A stretch of 64,000 bases of DNA from an uncultured Flavobacteriales bacterium (GCA_937973555.1 CALJKL010000079.1:1-64000), one strand, 5' to 3'. Positions 51,646 through 61,383 are shown, numbered from the stretch's first letter. Made by a program: numbers and translations. The notes: generated from the sequence alone by a model not told the origin.

Positions 51646-52509
51646 CTATTTTTTCTGAAAATAATGATACAATACTTTAGTATAATCCGCTTCCGGATTT
51701 AATTCTACAAAACTCGCCGAACTATTTTCAAAACGATCTTTTACCGATTTTAAATTTTGTTTCTGTGCCTCTGCGTAATGATATCGCCACCTTTTATCAG
51801 AAGTGTTGACCCAAATCTGCTTTCCAGTTTCCACATCGCGAAACAAAGCATAGCCCACATCAGGAATTTCATTGTCTTTCTCATCGAAAACCCTTAAACC
51901 CAAAAGCTGATGTTTCTTAGAAGCGATTTTCAATAATTTATCATTAAAGTCATCAGCAAAATCCGAAAACAGAAAAGCCAAAGACTTCTTTTTGAAGACA
52001 TGCATCATATACTCTAATGCGCTGTCTATATTGGCTTCTGCTTCTACATAATCAGCCATCAAAATATTAGAAATAATGGCCAAAATATGTTTCCTGCCTT
52101 TCTGTGGTGGTATTACTTTATAGACTTTATCCGCAAACAAAATTAGGCCTACCTTATCGTTATTTCCCGTTGCGGAAAAACCCAAACTGGCACATATTTC
52201 CGCTACCAATTCACGTTTTAGTTGAACCTTTGTTCCGTAATTCATAGAAGCAGATATGTCTACCAAAAGCATCATGGTAAGCTCTCGCTCTTCTTCCATG
52301 ATTTTCACATAAGGTTCGCGGAAACGAGCCGTTTTGTTCCAGTCAATTCTTCGGATGTCGTCGCCAAACTGATATTGACGCACTTCTGCAAAGGTCATCC
52401 CCTGACCTTTAAAAGCACTATGATATTGCCCCATCAGCGTGTTTTCCGTACGCTTTCGGGTACGGATTTCTATCTGTTTTACTTTTTTGACAATATCTTT
52501 TATCTGCAT
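51646..52509 (-). CDS. DUF58 protein of the bat operon
   Basis: 287 aa, no membrane helix. The DUF58 motif (GQYHSAFKGQGMTFAEVRQYQFGDDIRRIDWNKTAR) is followed by a degenerate VWA-like fold with LLVDISASMNYG, which keeps the MIDAS D-x-S-x-S. DUF58 proteins are paired with MoxR AAA+ ATPases, which may remodel or load metal into VWA partners (inferred). 15 nt downstream of moxR. Confidence 0.93.
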   Translation of the reverse strand: MQIKDIVKKVKQIEIRTRKRTENTLMGQYHSAFKGQGMTFAEVRQYQFGDDIRRIDWNKTARFREPYVKIMEEERELTMMLLVDISASMNYGTKVQLKRELVAEICASLGFSATGNNDKVGLILFADKVYKVIPPQKGRKHILAIISNILMADYVEAEANIDSALEYMMHVFKKKSLAFLFSDFADDFNDKLLKIASKKHQLLGLRVFDEKDNEIPDVGYALFRDVETGKQIWVNTSDKRWRYHYAEAQKQNLKSVKDRFENSSASFVELNPEADYTKVLYHYFQKK

Positions 52510-52524
52510 TTCCGCTAATATCTA

Positions 52525-53529
52525 TTAAGGTGCCTGAACTTTCCCTAAAATTTTATCAACAATTTCATCTGCATCTACATCTTCTGCCTCTGCTTCGAAA
52601 CTTAATCCAATTCTATGTCTTAAGACATCTTTGGCAATGGCTTTTACGTCTTCAGGAATCACAAATGCTCTTCCTTTTAGGAATGCAAAAGCTCTAGAAG
52701 CAATGGCTAAATTGATAGACGCCCTTGGCGAAGCCCCAAAACTGATGTAGTTTTTCAGTTCAGAAAGTCCATATTTTTCAGGAAAACGAGTAGCAAAAAC
52801 CATATCCAGAATATATTTTTCTATTTTTTCATCCAAATAAATTTGATTGATGATTTTCTTGGCTTCCACAATTTGTTCTAAAGAAATGACGGGTTTTATC
52901 TGCGGAATATCTTGGGTAGAAACCATCTTCATTACCTTTCTTTCTTCCTCAAATTCTGGGTAGTCTATTTTGCATTTCAGCATGAAACGGTCGGTTTGTG
53001 CTTCCGGCAACAGGTATGTTCCTTCTTGGTCAATTGGATTTTGAGTCGCTAACACCAAAAAAGGCGTTGGCAATTTCATGGTCTCATCCCCAATGGTGAC
53101 CTGCTTCTCTTGCATCACCTCTAGTAGTGCAGATTGTACTTTGGCAGGCGCTCTGTTGATTTCATCCGCCAAAACAAAGTTGGCAAAAACAGGTCCTTTT
53201 TTGATGGAAAAATCGTTTTCCTTCACATTGTAAATTTGGGTACCAATAACGTCTGCCGGCAACAAATCTGGGGTAAATTGTATTCTGGAAAACTGCCCAT
53301 GCACTGCTTCGGAGAGCGTTTTAATCGCAAGGGTTTTCGCCAAACCCGGCACTCCTTCTAACAATACATGTCCATTTCCCAATAAACCAATCAAAAGACG
53401 GTCTACCATATATTCTTGACCAATAATAGCACGATTGATTTCTTGTTTTAAAAGGGAAAAATAAACGTTTTGTTCTTTTACTTTTTCGTTGAGTAACTTT
53501 ATTTCTTCAGCCTGATTGAGTTCTTGCAT
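52525..53529 (-). CDS. MoxR-family AAA+ ATPase
   Basis: 334 aa. Walker A GVPGLAKT (59-66), Walker B FVLADEINRAPAKVQSALLEVMQE, sensor 1 in ATQNPIDQEGTYLLPEAQTDRF and a C-terminal lid (FGASPRASINLA). First gene of the bat operon, acting as a likely chaperone for the VWA proteins behind it. No perfect -7 box was found upstream; TAATTTTT lies close to the start codon. Confidence 0.95.
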   Translation of the reverse strand: MQELNQAEEIKLLNEKVKEQNVYFSLLKQEINRAIIGQEYMVDRLLIGLLGNGHVLLEGVPGLAKTLAIKTLSEAVHGQFSRIQFTPDLLPADVIGTQIYNVKENDFSIKKGPVFANFVLADEINRAPAKVQSALLEVMQEKQVTIGDETMKLPTPFLVLATQNPIDQEGTYLLPEAQTDRFMLKCKIDYPEFEEERKVMKMVSTQDIPQIKPVISLEQIVEAKKIINQIYLDEKIEKYILDMVFATRFPEKYGLSELKNYISFGASPRASINLAIASRAFAFLKGRAFVIPEDVKAIAKDVLRHRIGLSFEAEAEDVDADEIVDKILGKVQAP

Positions 53530-53728
53530 AATTTTTGAAAAATTAGAGTGTAAATTTCTTCATTTTCATGGAATTTTCATCATAATAACTTCCAAATTTT
53601 GGTTAAAATTTGTTAAAAACAGAAGAATGGGAAGATATTTCTACACAAATTTCAGAAATTTCGAAGAATTTCTAAAAATAAACACCAAAAAAACGGTGAA
53701 AAACAATGCTTTCTGAAGGAGGTTTTTG

Positions 53729-53736
53729 TATTTTTG
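53729..53736 (+). promoter_or_regulatory. -7 box of the DinB-type gene
   Basis: TATTTTTG, 22 nt before the ATG, in the 228-bp divergent gap with moxR, which otherwise shows nothing recognisable. Confidence 0.5.
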
Positions 53737-53757
53737 GAGATTAAATTTTTATCATAA

Positions 53758-54228
53758 ATGAATACGCATTTTCAAAATCATAGAACGGTTAGAAAAAACC
53801 TTTTAAATATACTGAAAAATACTTCCCATAAAGATTTATTGGCCATCCCAGATGGCTTCAACAATAACATCTACTGGAACATCGCGCATTGTGTGGCCAC
53901 CCAACAATTATTATGCTATTACTTGAGCGGAAATCCCTTTAGAATAGACAAATATTGGGTAGATACATACAAAAAAGGCACGCTTCCTAATCTGGATGTT
54001 TCAGAAACGGAAGTAGAAGACTTGGGTTTCCTTTTGATTGAAACTTCAAAAATATTGATGAAGGATTATGATGACAGTTTTTTCCCGGATTATACCGCCT
54101 ATACCACCAGTTTTGGGGTTGATTTGAAAAACATTCAAGATGCCATTATCTTCAATAATATGCACGAGAGCCTTCATTATGGATATATTTTGGCACAGAA
54201 AAGAGCATTAATGGGAGAACAGTTTTAG
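53758..54228 (+). CDS. DinB-like four-helix metalloprotein
   Basis: 156 aa. DinB/YfiT superfamily four-helix bundle with the expected metal-ligand histidines: WNIAHCVATQQ after the first helices and HESLHYGYI near the end. Members include bacillithiol or other thiol-dependent S-transferases, but many have no known activity. A heptamer repeat array follows the stop codon. Confidence 0.88.
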   Translation: MNTHFQNHRTVRKNLLNILKNTSHKDLLAIPDGFNNNIYWNIAHCVATQQLLCYYLSGNPFRIDKYWVDTYKKGTLPNLDVSETEVEDLGFLLIETSKILMKDYDDSFFPDYTAYTTSFGVDLKNIQDAIIFNNMHESLHYGYILAQKRALMGEQF

Positions 54229-54230
54229 AA

Positions 54231-54293
54231 AGGACGAAGGACAAGGTTAGAAGTAAAAAGTAAAATTTTAAAAAGTACGAAGTTGAAGTACAA
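54231..54293. repeat. Heptamer-phased array, locus D
   Basis: AGGACGA, AGGACAA, GGTTAGA, AGTAAAA, AGTAAAA, then an 8-mer and AGTACGA, a 6-mer and AGTACAA. Longest of the four arrays, with two phase slips. Confidence 0.65.
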
Positions 54294-54322
54294 AATCATA
54301 CGTTATTAAAAAATTAGAAATA

Positions 54323-55138
54323 TTGAAAGATTTTCAAAATAAATACAATTCCGGGAGAGACAGAAAATTCTCATCAAGAAACCACAATCAAGAGTCTAAA
54401 AACTCTGAAAAAGAAGATTTCATTTTTGGGTTAAGACCTGTAATGGAAGCCATTGAAGCAGGGAAAACCATTGACAAAATATTTGTACAAGGAGGCTTGC
54501 AAGGCGACATCTATGCAGACCTGAAAAAGCTTTTGAAGAAATACAACATAAGACCCAATACCGTTCCGGTAGAAAAACTAAATCGTTTCACAAGAAAAAA
54601 CCACCAGGGTGTTGTAGCATTTATCTCAGAAATTCCGTTCTATAAAATTGAGGACTTATTGCCTCAAATTTTTGAAGAAGGAAAAGTGCCTTTTATATTG
54701 ATTCTGGATCGATTGACAGACGTAAGAAACTTTGGTGCTATTGCCAGAACAGCAGAATGCGTAGGCATAGATGCTATTGTGATCCCGGACAAAGGAGCAG
54801 CACCTATTAATTCTGACGCTATCAAAACCTCAGCAGGAGCTTTATACAATGTAAAAATTTGTAAAGAAAACAATCTGGCACATGTAGTAGATTTTCTTCA
54901 ACAATCTGGGGTAGTTGTTTTTGCGGCGACCGAAAAAGCTGAAAAAATGATTTACGATGCCAACTTTACAGAACCTTGCGCCATTGTTATGGGGAATGAA
55001 GAGACTGGGATTTCTAAAGAAGTATTACACCATGCAGACGAAAAAATAAAATTGCCCATTACCGGAAAAACACAAAGTTTGAATGTTTCTGTAGCATGTG
55101 GGGCCATCCTTTATGAGGCAGTAAGACAAAAAATTTAA
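54323..55138 (+). CDS. rlmB: 23S rRNA (guanosine-2251-2'-O)-methyltransferase RlmB
   Basis: 271 aa. An N-terminal L30e-like RNA-binding domain (about 32-110: FIFGLRPVMEAIEAGKTIDKIF, RKNHQGVVAFIS) precedes the SpoU SPOUT knot with motifs LDRLTDVRNFGAIARTAE, IVMGNEETGISKEVL and LPITGKTQSLNVSVACGAILYE. The start is a TTG at 54323; the first ATG is 40 codons in and would cut the RNA-binding domain, so a non-ATG start is favoured. Confidence 0.92.
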   Translation: MKDFQNKYNSGRDRKFSSRNHNQESKNSEKEDFIFGLRPVMEAIEAGKTIDKIFVQGGLQGDIYADLKKLLKKYNIRPNTVPVEKLNRFTRKNHQGVVAFISEIPFYKIEDLLPQIFEEGKVPFILILDRLTDVRNFGAIARTAECVGIDAIVIPDKGAAPINSDAIKTSAGALYNVKICKENNLAHVVDFLQQSGVVVFAATEKAEKMIYDANFTEPCAIVMGNEETGISKEVLHHADEKIKLPITGKTQSLNVSVACGAILYEAVRQKI

Positions 55139-55181
55139 TTAAGCAGCGCAATCTGCATCAAATCAAAATAAATCAAAAAAA

Positions 55182-56228
55182 ATGAAAAAAATCACAGCCA
55201 TAGCACTGATTTCCATAGCATTAATTTCTTGTAAAAAAGAAACCAAAACGATTACCAAAACAGATCCTAAAACAGGAAAAACGATTACCGTAGAAGTTCC
55301 GGCAGAAGAAACAGCAAAAGCAGAAAACGCTGCCATTAAAGATTCTTTGGGGATTTACAAAGTCAATTTTAAATTAAAAAAAGGAAAAACATATCCTTTT
55401 ACCACCTATCAAAGAGACTTGCAAACCATATCCAACGGTACTCAATCTGTTACCGGAACCAACGAATCTACAGACGAAATGACCTTTACGGTAGATGGCA
55501 TTGACGCAAAAGGAAACTATGACCTTTCCATGATTTTGGTAGGAAAAAGAATGCAGGCTACTTCGCAAGGTAAAACCGCTTCTATTGACACCAAAGGAAC
55601 TGCGCCTACAGAGCCTCAACAAAAATTTATGTGGGCGGTACAAAAAGCCCAAACCGGAAATAAACTGTTCATTAAAATGGACAAATCCGGGAAAATACTT
55701 TCCATCAAAGGATTTGAACCTATTTACAAAAAGATTGAATCAGCGGCTCTTTCGGTGATAAAAGATGCAGCTCAAACCAAAAATTTCATGGAAGGTTTTA
55801 AAAAAGGGTTTAATGAAAAATTCCTGAAGGAAGAATTCGGGAAAAACATCAATATCCTTCCTACCAAAGGCGTTAAAATAGGAGAAAGCTGGAACGATAC
55901 TCAAAATGTAACACCTGACGGAAGCGTAAAAATTTCTACCACCTATACTTTAAAAAGTGTTGACAATGGAATTGCTGAAATTGCCATTAAAGGCGGTATC
56001 CCAAGAAAAGCCAATACCCAATCTAAAAATGGCTTAACCCATTCTCTTAGTCTGGAAGGTACCCAAACCGGAACCATAAAACTAGATGCCAACACAGGAT
56101 GGATTTTGGGTTCGAAACTTCAACTAAACTCTACGGAAAAGGAAAGCCTTACCGACGGAAAACAGTCTCAAAGCATGACTAAAAAGTCTAATTCACTGGT
56201 ATCTATTAATCCTAACTATAAGTTTTAA
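55182..56228 (+). CDS. DUF6263-type lipoprotein
   Basis: 348 aa. Lipoprotein signal with lipobox ALISC (C17), a short K/T/E-rich linker, then a beta-rich domain containing FTTYQRDLQTISNGTQSVTGTNESTDEMTFTV and a second half with GVKIGESWNDTQNVTPDG. Function unknown. It is 43 nt downstream of rlmB and 3 nt upstream of a DUF4834 gene, so it belongs to the rlmB-to-glycosyltransferase run. Confidence 0.85.
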   Translation: MKKITAIALISIALISCKKETKTITKTDPKTGKTITVEVPAEETAKAENAAIKDSLGIYKVNFKLKKGKTYPFTTYQRDLQTISNGTQSVTGTNESTDEMTFTVDGIDAKGNYDLSMILVGKRMQATSQGKTASIDTKGTAPTEPQQKFMWAVQKAQTGNKLFIKMDKSGKILSIKGFEPIYKKIESAALSVIKDAAQTKNFMEGFKKGFNEKFLKEEFGKNINILPTKGVKIGESWNDTQNVTPDGSVKISTTYTLKSVDNGIAEIAIKGGIPRKANTQSKNGLTHSLSLEGTQTGTIKLDANTGWILGSKLQLNSTEKESLTDGKQSQSMTKKSNSLVSINPNYKF

Positions 56229-56231
56229 AAA

Positions 56232-56459
56232 ATGGGTTTGATAAAGTTTATCATAGAATCTATTCTTCTCACGATTATCATCTTCTTTGTTTGGAATATC
56301 CTGAAAAGGATGTTTTTCAATGCTTTTTATAAAAATTTTCCAGGACTTAATCCCAAAAACACCCAAAGTGCCCAGCAGAACCCTAAAAAAGATAAGGTAA
56401 ACTGGGACGCCGAAACAGTGGATTATGAAGAGGTGAAAGAAGAAAAAAATACAAAATAG
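56232..56459 (+). CDS. DUF4834 small membrane protein
   Basis: 75 aa. One N-terminal membrane helix (about 4-26) followed by a basic amphipathic stretch and a charged tail ending VNWDAETVDYEEVKEEK, the conserved end of this Bacteroidota family. It regularly sits directly upstream of YfhO-type genes, as here. Function unknown. Confidence 0.88.
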   Translation: MGLIKFIIESILLTIIIFFVWNILKRMFFNAFYKNFPGLNPKNTQSAQQNPKKDKVNWDAETVDYEEVKEEKNTK

Positions 56460-56480
56460 CCATAAATTGATTTTATAAAA

Positions 56481-59012
56481 ATGAATTTTAAAAATAAAAA
56501 CCTGATTTTCGCAGCCATCAGTTTGGCCGTTTTATTGGTGCTTTCGGTGCTCTATGCCAACCCGGTTATCATGGGGAAACAACTTTTGCAACATGACATT
56601 GTGCAATACAAAGGTGGAGCAAAAGAACTGCTGGATTACAGAGCCACCAACGGAAAAGAAACCTACTGGAGTGATGCCATGTTTGGCGGAATGCCTACTT
56701 ACCAATCTGGTGCGCAGTTCAGAGGAGACATCATCAAAAAAGTGGATGAGGCATTAAACTTCTTGCCGAAGCCTGCTAATTTTATCTTTTTGCTTTTTGC
56801 AGGATTTTTCCTTTTGGGTCAGGTCGTTACCCGAAACTGGAAATACGCACTTCTGGGCGCCACGTTCTTCGGGCTTTCTACTTATTTTTATATCATTATC
56901 GCTGCCGGGCACAACGGGAAAGTAGCCACCTTGGTGTATTTTGCTCCGCTATTGGCGGGGATTCTTTTGGTCTATATTCGCAAAAAATATATCCTTGGCT
57001 TCATCGTCACGGCCCTTTTTATGGGGCTTCAGATTGCTACCAATCACCCACAGATGACCTACTACCTTTTCTTAGCGTTAGGCTTTTTATTCTTGTCTGA
57101 GTTGATAAGAGCCGCAATGGGAAAAACTGAATGGAAACATTTTTTAATTTCTTCGGGAGTTCTTGGATTCGCGATGATTTTAGGAGTTGGAATGAATTCT
57201 CAAAGGCTTTTGGCCAATGCAGAATATGTGAAAGAAACCGTAAGAGGGAAACAAATCCTGAAATCTGCCCACAACGCTTCGGACAGTGAAGGAATGAATA
57301 AAGATGAAATCCTGAACTGGAGTTATGGCAAACTAGAAACCCTGAACCTTTTTATTCCGAGATTGATGGGCGGTGCCAGTGATGAAAAAGGCTCTGATGA
57401 GATGATGAAAAAAGTACAAGAATTGGTACAGGAAAACGTGACTTCACAACAAGAATACGACCAGATTTCTAAAGGTTTTGGCGGAAGCCTTACCTATTGG
57501 GGAGACCAACCGGGGACTTCAGGACCGGCATATCAAGGGGCGGTGGTTATCTTCTTGGCGATTCTAGGATTTTTCTTAGGCTGGAAAAAATACCGTTATT
57601 GGATTTTAGGCGCATCCGTTTTATCAATTTTATTGGCATGGGGCAGCCATTTTATGCCTTTGTCTGATTTGTTCATCAAATACGTGCCGATGTACGACAA
57701 ATTCAGGGCTCCTTCTTCTATATTGGTAGTAGTAGAATTATTGTTCCCTTTGATAGGAATTATTGGCTTGTATAGATTCTTTAACGATGAAAGCCTTGAA
57801 GAAGAAAAGAAACAAAACATATTATTATACGTAAGTGGTGCTGTTTTGGGCATTACCTTGCTTTTGGTTTTATTTGGAAAAGACCTATTGGGTTTTGCAA
57901 CTGACAATGAAAAGGCTTATCTGCCCCCCTATTTGTTAGATTATTTCATTGGAGAGCGTTTCACGATGTTCAGAATAGACGCCATCAAAGCCATCATTTA
58001 TGTTTTGATTACCGCATTGGTGATGTATTTTGGCTTGAAAAAGAAAATTTCTCAAAACATTGTTCTTGTGGTCATTGGTTTAGTGAGTCTGTTTGATTTA
58101 TGGACGGTAAACAAACGTTACCTTAACAATGATAATTTCGTAGACAAAGCCTTTGCAGAAAAACCTTTTATTTCTGAAAACTCCGAGTATTTGGCGGGCA
58201 AAGCAGGCGAAAATGAACTTTTGAACGACCTTATTTCCCGAACCAACATGAACAAGGTTTTGGAGACCATTACCGAAAAAGACAAAACGCATTATCGCAT
58301 TTTCAATACCCTTTTGGGAACTTTTGGCGAAACCAATACTTCTTATTACAAAGCTTCTGTAGGAGGCTACCACGCAGTGAAATTAAGAAGATATGACGAC
58401 CTCATCAACCGTTATTTTTCTCCGGGAGACCAAGTGAAAACGCCTAGAATATTGAACATGCTCAATGCCAAATATTGGGTAGTGGGAGACTTGCAAAATC
58501 CTAAAGTGATGCCAAACACCATTGCCAATGGAAATGCATGGTTTGTGTCGGATGTAAAATTCGTGAAAACTCCGAATGAGGAACTAGAAGAAATTGGCAA
58601 TGTAGACACTAAAAAAACGGCGGTTATCAATGCTGAAGACCAAAAATATTTTGAAGGCAAAAATCTGGCAGCAGATTCTACTGCATTCTTGGATTTGACA
58701 AAATACCAAGCCAACGAATTGGAATTCAAAACCCAATCTAAGACCCCTCAATTGGCCGTCTTCTCAGAAATTTACTATCCAAAAGGTTGGAAAATGTTTT
58801 TAGATGATAAAGAAGTTCCTTACATCAAAGCAGACTACTTGTTGAGGGCCGTTTATGTACCTGCAGGAAACCATCAAGTTAAAATGGTTTTTGAACCTGC
58901 AGTGATTGAAAAAGGAAAAATGATTTCTTTATTGGCTTTCGGACTGTTTGTTTTATTGAGCATTGGTGGAATTTATTTCTTAACCCGAAAAAAAGAAAAT
59001 TCGGCAGCCTAA
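56481..59012 (+). CDS. YfhO-family multi-span membrane protein
   Basis: 843 aa with about a dozen membrane helices. Conserved features: the N-terminal loop DIVQYKGGAKELLDYRATNGKETYWSDAMFGGMPTYQ, the extracytoplasmic C-terminal domain (about 560-810) with KYWVVGD and EIYYPKGWKMFLDDKEV, and a final helix (about 817-834). YfhO proteins resemble GT-C glycosyltransferases and are implicated in glycosylating teichoic acids or other surface polymers in Gram-positives; the flavobacterial substrate is unknown. The stop overlaps the next start by 1 nt (TAATG), linking it to a GT4 enzyme. Confidence 0.92.
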   Translation: MNFKNKNLIFAAISLAVLLVLSVLYANPVIMGKQLLQHDIVQYKGGAKELLDYRATNGKETYWSDAMFGGMPTYQSGAQFRGDIIKKVDEALNFLPKPANFIFLLFAGFFLLGQVVTRNWKYALLGATFFGLSTYFYIIIAAGHNGKVATLVYFAPLLAGILLVYIRKKYILGFIVTALFMGLQIATNHPQMTYYLFLALGFLFLSELIRAAMGKTEWKHFLISSGVLGFAMILGVGMNSQRLLANAEYVKETVRGKQILKSAHNASDSEGMNKDEILNWSYGKLETLNLFIPRLMGGASDEKGSDEMMKKVQELVQENVTSQQEYDQISKGFGGSLTYWGDQPGTSGPAYQGAVVIFLAILGFFLGWKKYRYWILGASVLSILLAWGSHFMPLSDLFIKYVPMYDKFRAPSSILVVVELLFPLIGIIGLYRFFNDESLEEEKKQNILLYVSGAVLGITLLLVLFGKDLLGFATDNEKAYLPPYLLDYFIGERFTMFRIDAIKAIIYVLITALVMYFGLKKKISQNIVLVVIGLVSLFDLWTVNKRYLNNDNFVDKAFAEKPFISENSEYLAGKAGENELLNDLISRTNMNKVLETITEKDKTHYRIFNTLLGTFGETNTSYYKASVGGYHAVKLRRYDDLINRYFSPGDQVKTPRILNMLNAKYWVVGDLQNPKVMPNTIANGNAWFVSDVKFVKTPNEELEEIGNVDTKKTAVINAEDQKYFEGKNLAADSTAFLDLTKYQANELEFKTQSKTPQLAVFSEIYYPKGWKMFLDDKEVPYIKADYLLRAVYVPAGNHQVKMVFEPAVIEKGKMISLLAFGLFVLLSIGGIYFLTRKKENSAA

Positions 59013-60355
59013 TGATTCAACCTAAAAAGATCCTCATCATTTCTTATTACTGGCCTCCAGCAGGGGGACCAGGTGTGCAACGTTGGCTGAAATTCGTGAA
59101 ATATCTACCGGAATTTGGTTGGGAACCCACGGTGTTCATTCCTGAAAACCCTAGTTATCCCATTGTAGATGAAACGCTTCAGAAAGAAGTTCCCAAGAAC
59201 TTAAAAATGATCAAGACCAAAATTTGGGAACCTTATCAATTGGCGGAAAAATTTGGCAAAGACAATAAAAAATTCAAAGCCGGGCAGTTTGATGTTGGCA
59301 ACAACCAATCTTGGAAATCCAAACTTTCCATTTTTATAAGAGGCAATTTCTTTATACCCGATGCAAGGATTTTTTGGGTAAAACCTTCGGTAGAATTTTT
59401 AGAAAAATACCTGAAGACGAATCACTATGATGTATTGGTGACCACTGGACCACCCCATTCTTTGCACCTCATTGGTTTAGAACTTAAAAAAAAGATGCCT
59501 CATCTGAAATGGATGGCAGATTTCCGAGACCCATGGACAGAAATATCCTATTATAAGCATCTTAAACTGACGAATTTTGCCGATAAAAAGCATAGAAAAT
59601 TAGAAGAACAGGTGTTTCAAAATGCTGACATCACGTTGGCGACCAGCTATACCGATGCAGAAAACTTTAGAAAAAAAGGAGCGAATGCCTTTTGTGTGAC
59701 CAATGGTTTTGATGAAGATGTAAAAGAGCAAAAAAGCGAAACTGCAAAACTGCAAAATGAAAGCGATATAGCGATTTCGCCACTTCACGATTTAACTTCA
59801 AAATTCACTTTAAGTTATATTGGGGTTTTGGAACAACTCAGAAATCCTGAAATCCTTTGGCAGACTTTATCTGAATTGGTGGAGGAAAACGAAGATTTCA
59901 AAAAAGATTTTGAACTGAAATTTGTAGGAAGATTAGACGATAAGATTCTTCAAACTATAGAAAATTCTTCTTTGAAAGACAATTTGCAAAACTTAGGATA
60001 CCAAACGCATGACGTGGCTCTTCAGCACATGCAGAATTCTTCGGTGTTGTTGATGACCAATTTTCCACAAGATTCTTCAAAAGGCATCATTCCGGGGAAG
60101 ATTTTCGAATATTTGGCTACGGGAAAAACCATCCTTTCTTTCGGACCAAAAGAGGCAGATGTGCAAAAGATTTTGGAAGAAACCAAAGCCGGAAAACATT
60201 TCGGGTACGAGGAAAAAGAAAGCCTGAAAAACTTTTTGCTAGATGCCTACCAACACTGGAAATCCGGAACATTAAATACCCGTTCAGAAAACATTGAACA
60301 ATTTTCTAGAAAAAACCTGACCAAGAAATTAGTAGATTTATTAGAATATTTATAA
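59012..60355 (+). CDS. GT4-family glycosyltransferase
   Basis: 447 aa GT-B enzyme. The N-terminal acceptor domain starts ILIISYYWPPAGGPGVQRWLKFVKYL; WMADFRDPWTEI lies at the domain boundary; the C-terminal nucleotide-sugar domain has FTLSYIGVLEQLRNPEILWQ and the E-x7-E-like segment IIPGKIFEYLATGKTILS. Translationally coupled to the YfhO-type gene (1-nt overlap), so both probably build the same envelope glycan. Donor and acceptor are not predictable. Confidence 0.93.
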   Translation: MIQPKKILIISYYWPPAGGPGVQRWLKFVKYLPEFGWEPTVFIPENPSYPIVDETLQKEVPKNLKMIKTKIWEPYQLAEKFGKDNKKFKAGQFDVGNNQSWKSKLSIFIRGNFFIPDARIFWVKPSVEFLEKYLKTNHYDVLVTTGPPHSLHLIGLELKKKMPHLKWMADFRDPWTEISYYKHLKLTNFADKKHRKLEEQVFQNADITLATSYTDAENFRKKGANAFCVTNGFDEDVKEQKSETAKLQNESDIAISPLHDLTSKFTLSYIGVLEQLRNPEILWQTLSELVEENEDFKKDFELKFVGRLDDKILQTIENSSLKDNLQNLGYQTHDVALQHMQNSSVLLMTNFPQDSSKGIIPGKIFEYLATGKTILSFGPKEADVQKILEETKAGKHFGYEEKESLKNFLLDAYQHWKSGTLNTRSENIEQFSRKNLTKKLVDLLEYL

Positions 60356-60717
60356 AAATTGAAATTTATATGCATTTTTTACTTTCAATATTTCTATATC
60401 TTTTTCTATAATACAGCCTACATTGATTTTAAAAGTAAAAAAATTCTACCATCAACAATATTACTGGAAAATAAAAATAGCGAAAGGGTTTATGAGGATT
60501 TCCAAGTTCTATATAAGAATAATTTCTACGCTTTATTTTGTAAATGGAATTCTAATTTCTTGAGGATTAAAATACATTTAATTCTCGTCTTTTAATAAAG
60601 GTAAATTTCCTGCAACTTATGGTAATATTTATTTATTAACAATATTTTATATAAATTTCTCAAATTAACATCTTAACTTTCTAGTATGATTTTAGTCAAA
60701 CAATAAAATCCATTAGA
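60356..60717. other. 362-bp gap without a convincing gene
   Basis: Very AT-rich. A 78-codon frame (60359-60595, TTG start) has an F/Y/K/N-rich composition and looks like chance or a decayed remnant. No promoter box, terminator or repeat could be confirmed. Confidence 0.4.
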
Positions 60718-61320
60718 ATGAAAATACAATATTTTACTTTAGTCATTTTTCTTGTTTTAGGAATGGTAATTTTCAGTAATTACACTTCTAATAAAACAAG
60801 TAAAAAAGACAATGCTTCTCTGCTTTATATTCTAGAAGAAGAAAAATTGGCAAGAGACGTCTACACGAATTTATATGAAAAATGGGAAATCAAACAATTC
60901 GGTAAAATTAAAGAGAGTGAACAAACTCACATAGAAAAAGTGCAAGAACTACTTGAAGCCAACAAAATTCCTTATCAACTTTTACCCCAAGGGACTTTTA
61001 AAAACCAAGAACTTCAAAAATTGTACAATGATTTAATTTCAAAAGGAAGTATCTCTGAAATAGAAGCCTTAAAAGTAGGTGCAACCATTGAAGATGTAGA
61101 CATCTTTGATTTACGAAGACTAAAAAAAGAAACTGATAATCAAGACATTATCTCTGTTTATAATTTTTTAGAATGTGCTTCTAAAAATCATATGAGAGCA
61201 TTCAATCGTGGTTTAAATATGAGAGATGCAGATTACAAACCACAATTTATTTCATTATTAGATTTCCAAAAGATTATTAATACAGAACACGAACAATGTG
61301 GTTTTCGAAACGGAATGTAA
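60718..61320 (+). CDS. DUF2202 ferritin-like protein, C-terminus possibly cut by a stop codon
   Basis: 200 aa to the first stop. An N-terminal membrane anchor or signal (about 6-21), then a ferritin-like four-helix DUF2202 domain with possible metal ligands E40-E42 in LEEEKLARDVY, E68 and H71 in SEQTHIEKV, E125 in GATIEDVDI and H158 in SKNHMRAF. After TAA 61318-61320 the same frame continues for 20 codons (WDGKGRGLGKGSGGCQSNCM) to TAA 61381-61383. Gly-rich tails of this kind follow DUF2202 domains in relatives as I recall, so the first stop looks like a recent nonsense mutation or a readthrough site. Function unknown; metal binding is inferred. Confidence 0.85.
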   Translation: MKIQYFTLVIFLVLGMVIFSNYTSNKTSKKDNASLLYILEEEKLARDVYTNLYEKWEIKQFGKIKESEQTHIEKVQELLEANKIPYQLLPQGTFKNQELQKLYNDLISKGSISEIEALKVGATIEDVDIFDLRRLKKETDNQDIISVYNFLECASKNHMRAFNRGLNMRDADYKPQFISLLDFQKIINTEHEQCGFRNGM

Positions 61321-61383
61321 TGGGATGGAAAAGGAAGAGGATTAGGCAAGGGGTCAGGAGGATGTCAAAGTAATTGTATGTAA
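61321..61383 (+). pseudogene. In-frame glycine/cysteine-rich tail after the DUF2202 stop
   Basis: Twenty sense codons directly after TAA, eight encoding glycine and two cysteine, ended by TAA. The stretch is much more G-rich than the surrounding intergenic DNA, which marks it as former (or read-through) coding sequence. Confidence 0.6.

Noticed and set aside
60359..60595. 78-codon plus-strand frame after the GT4 gene
   Set aside because: TTG start, no promoter, F/Y/K/N-rich composition typical of AT-rich noncoding DNA; no recognisable motif.
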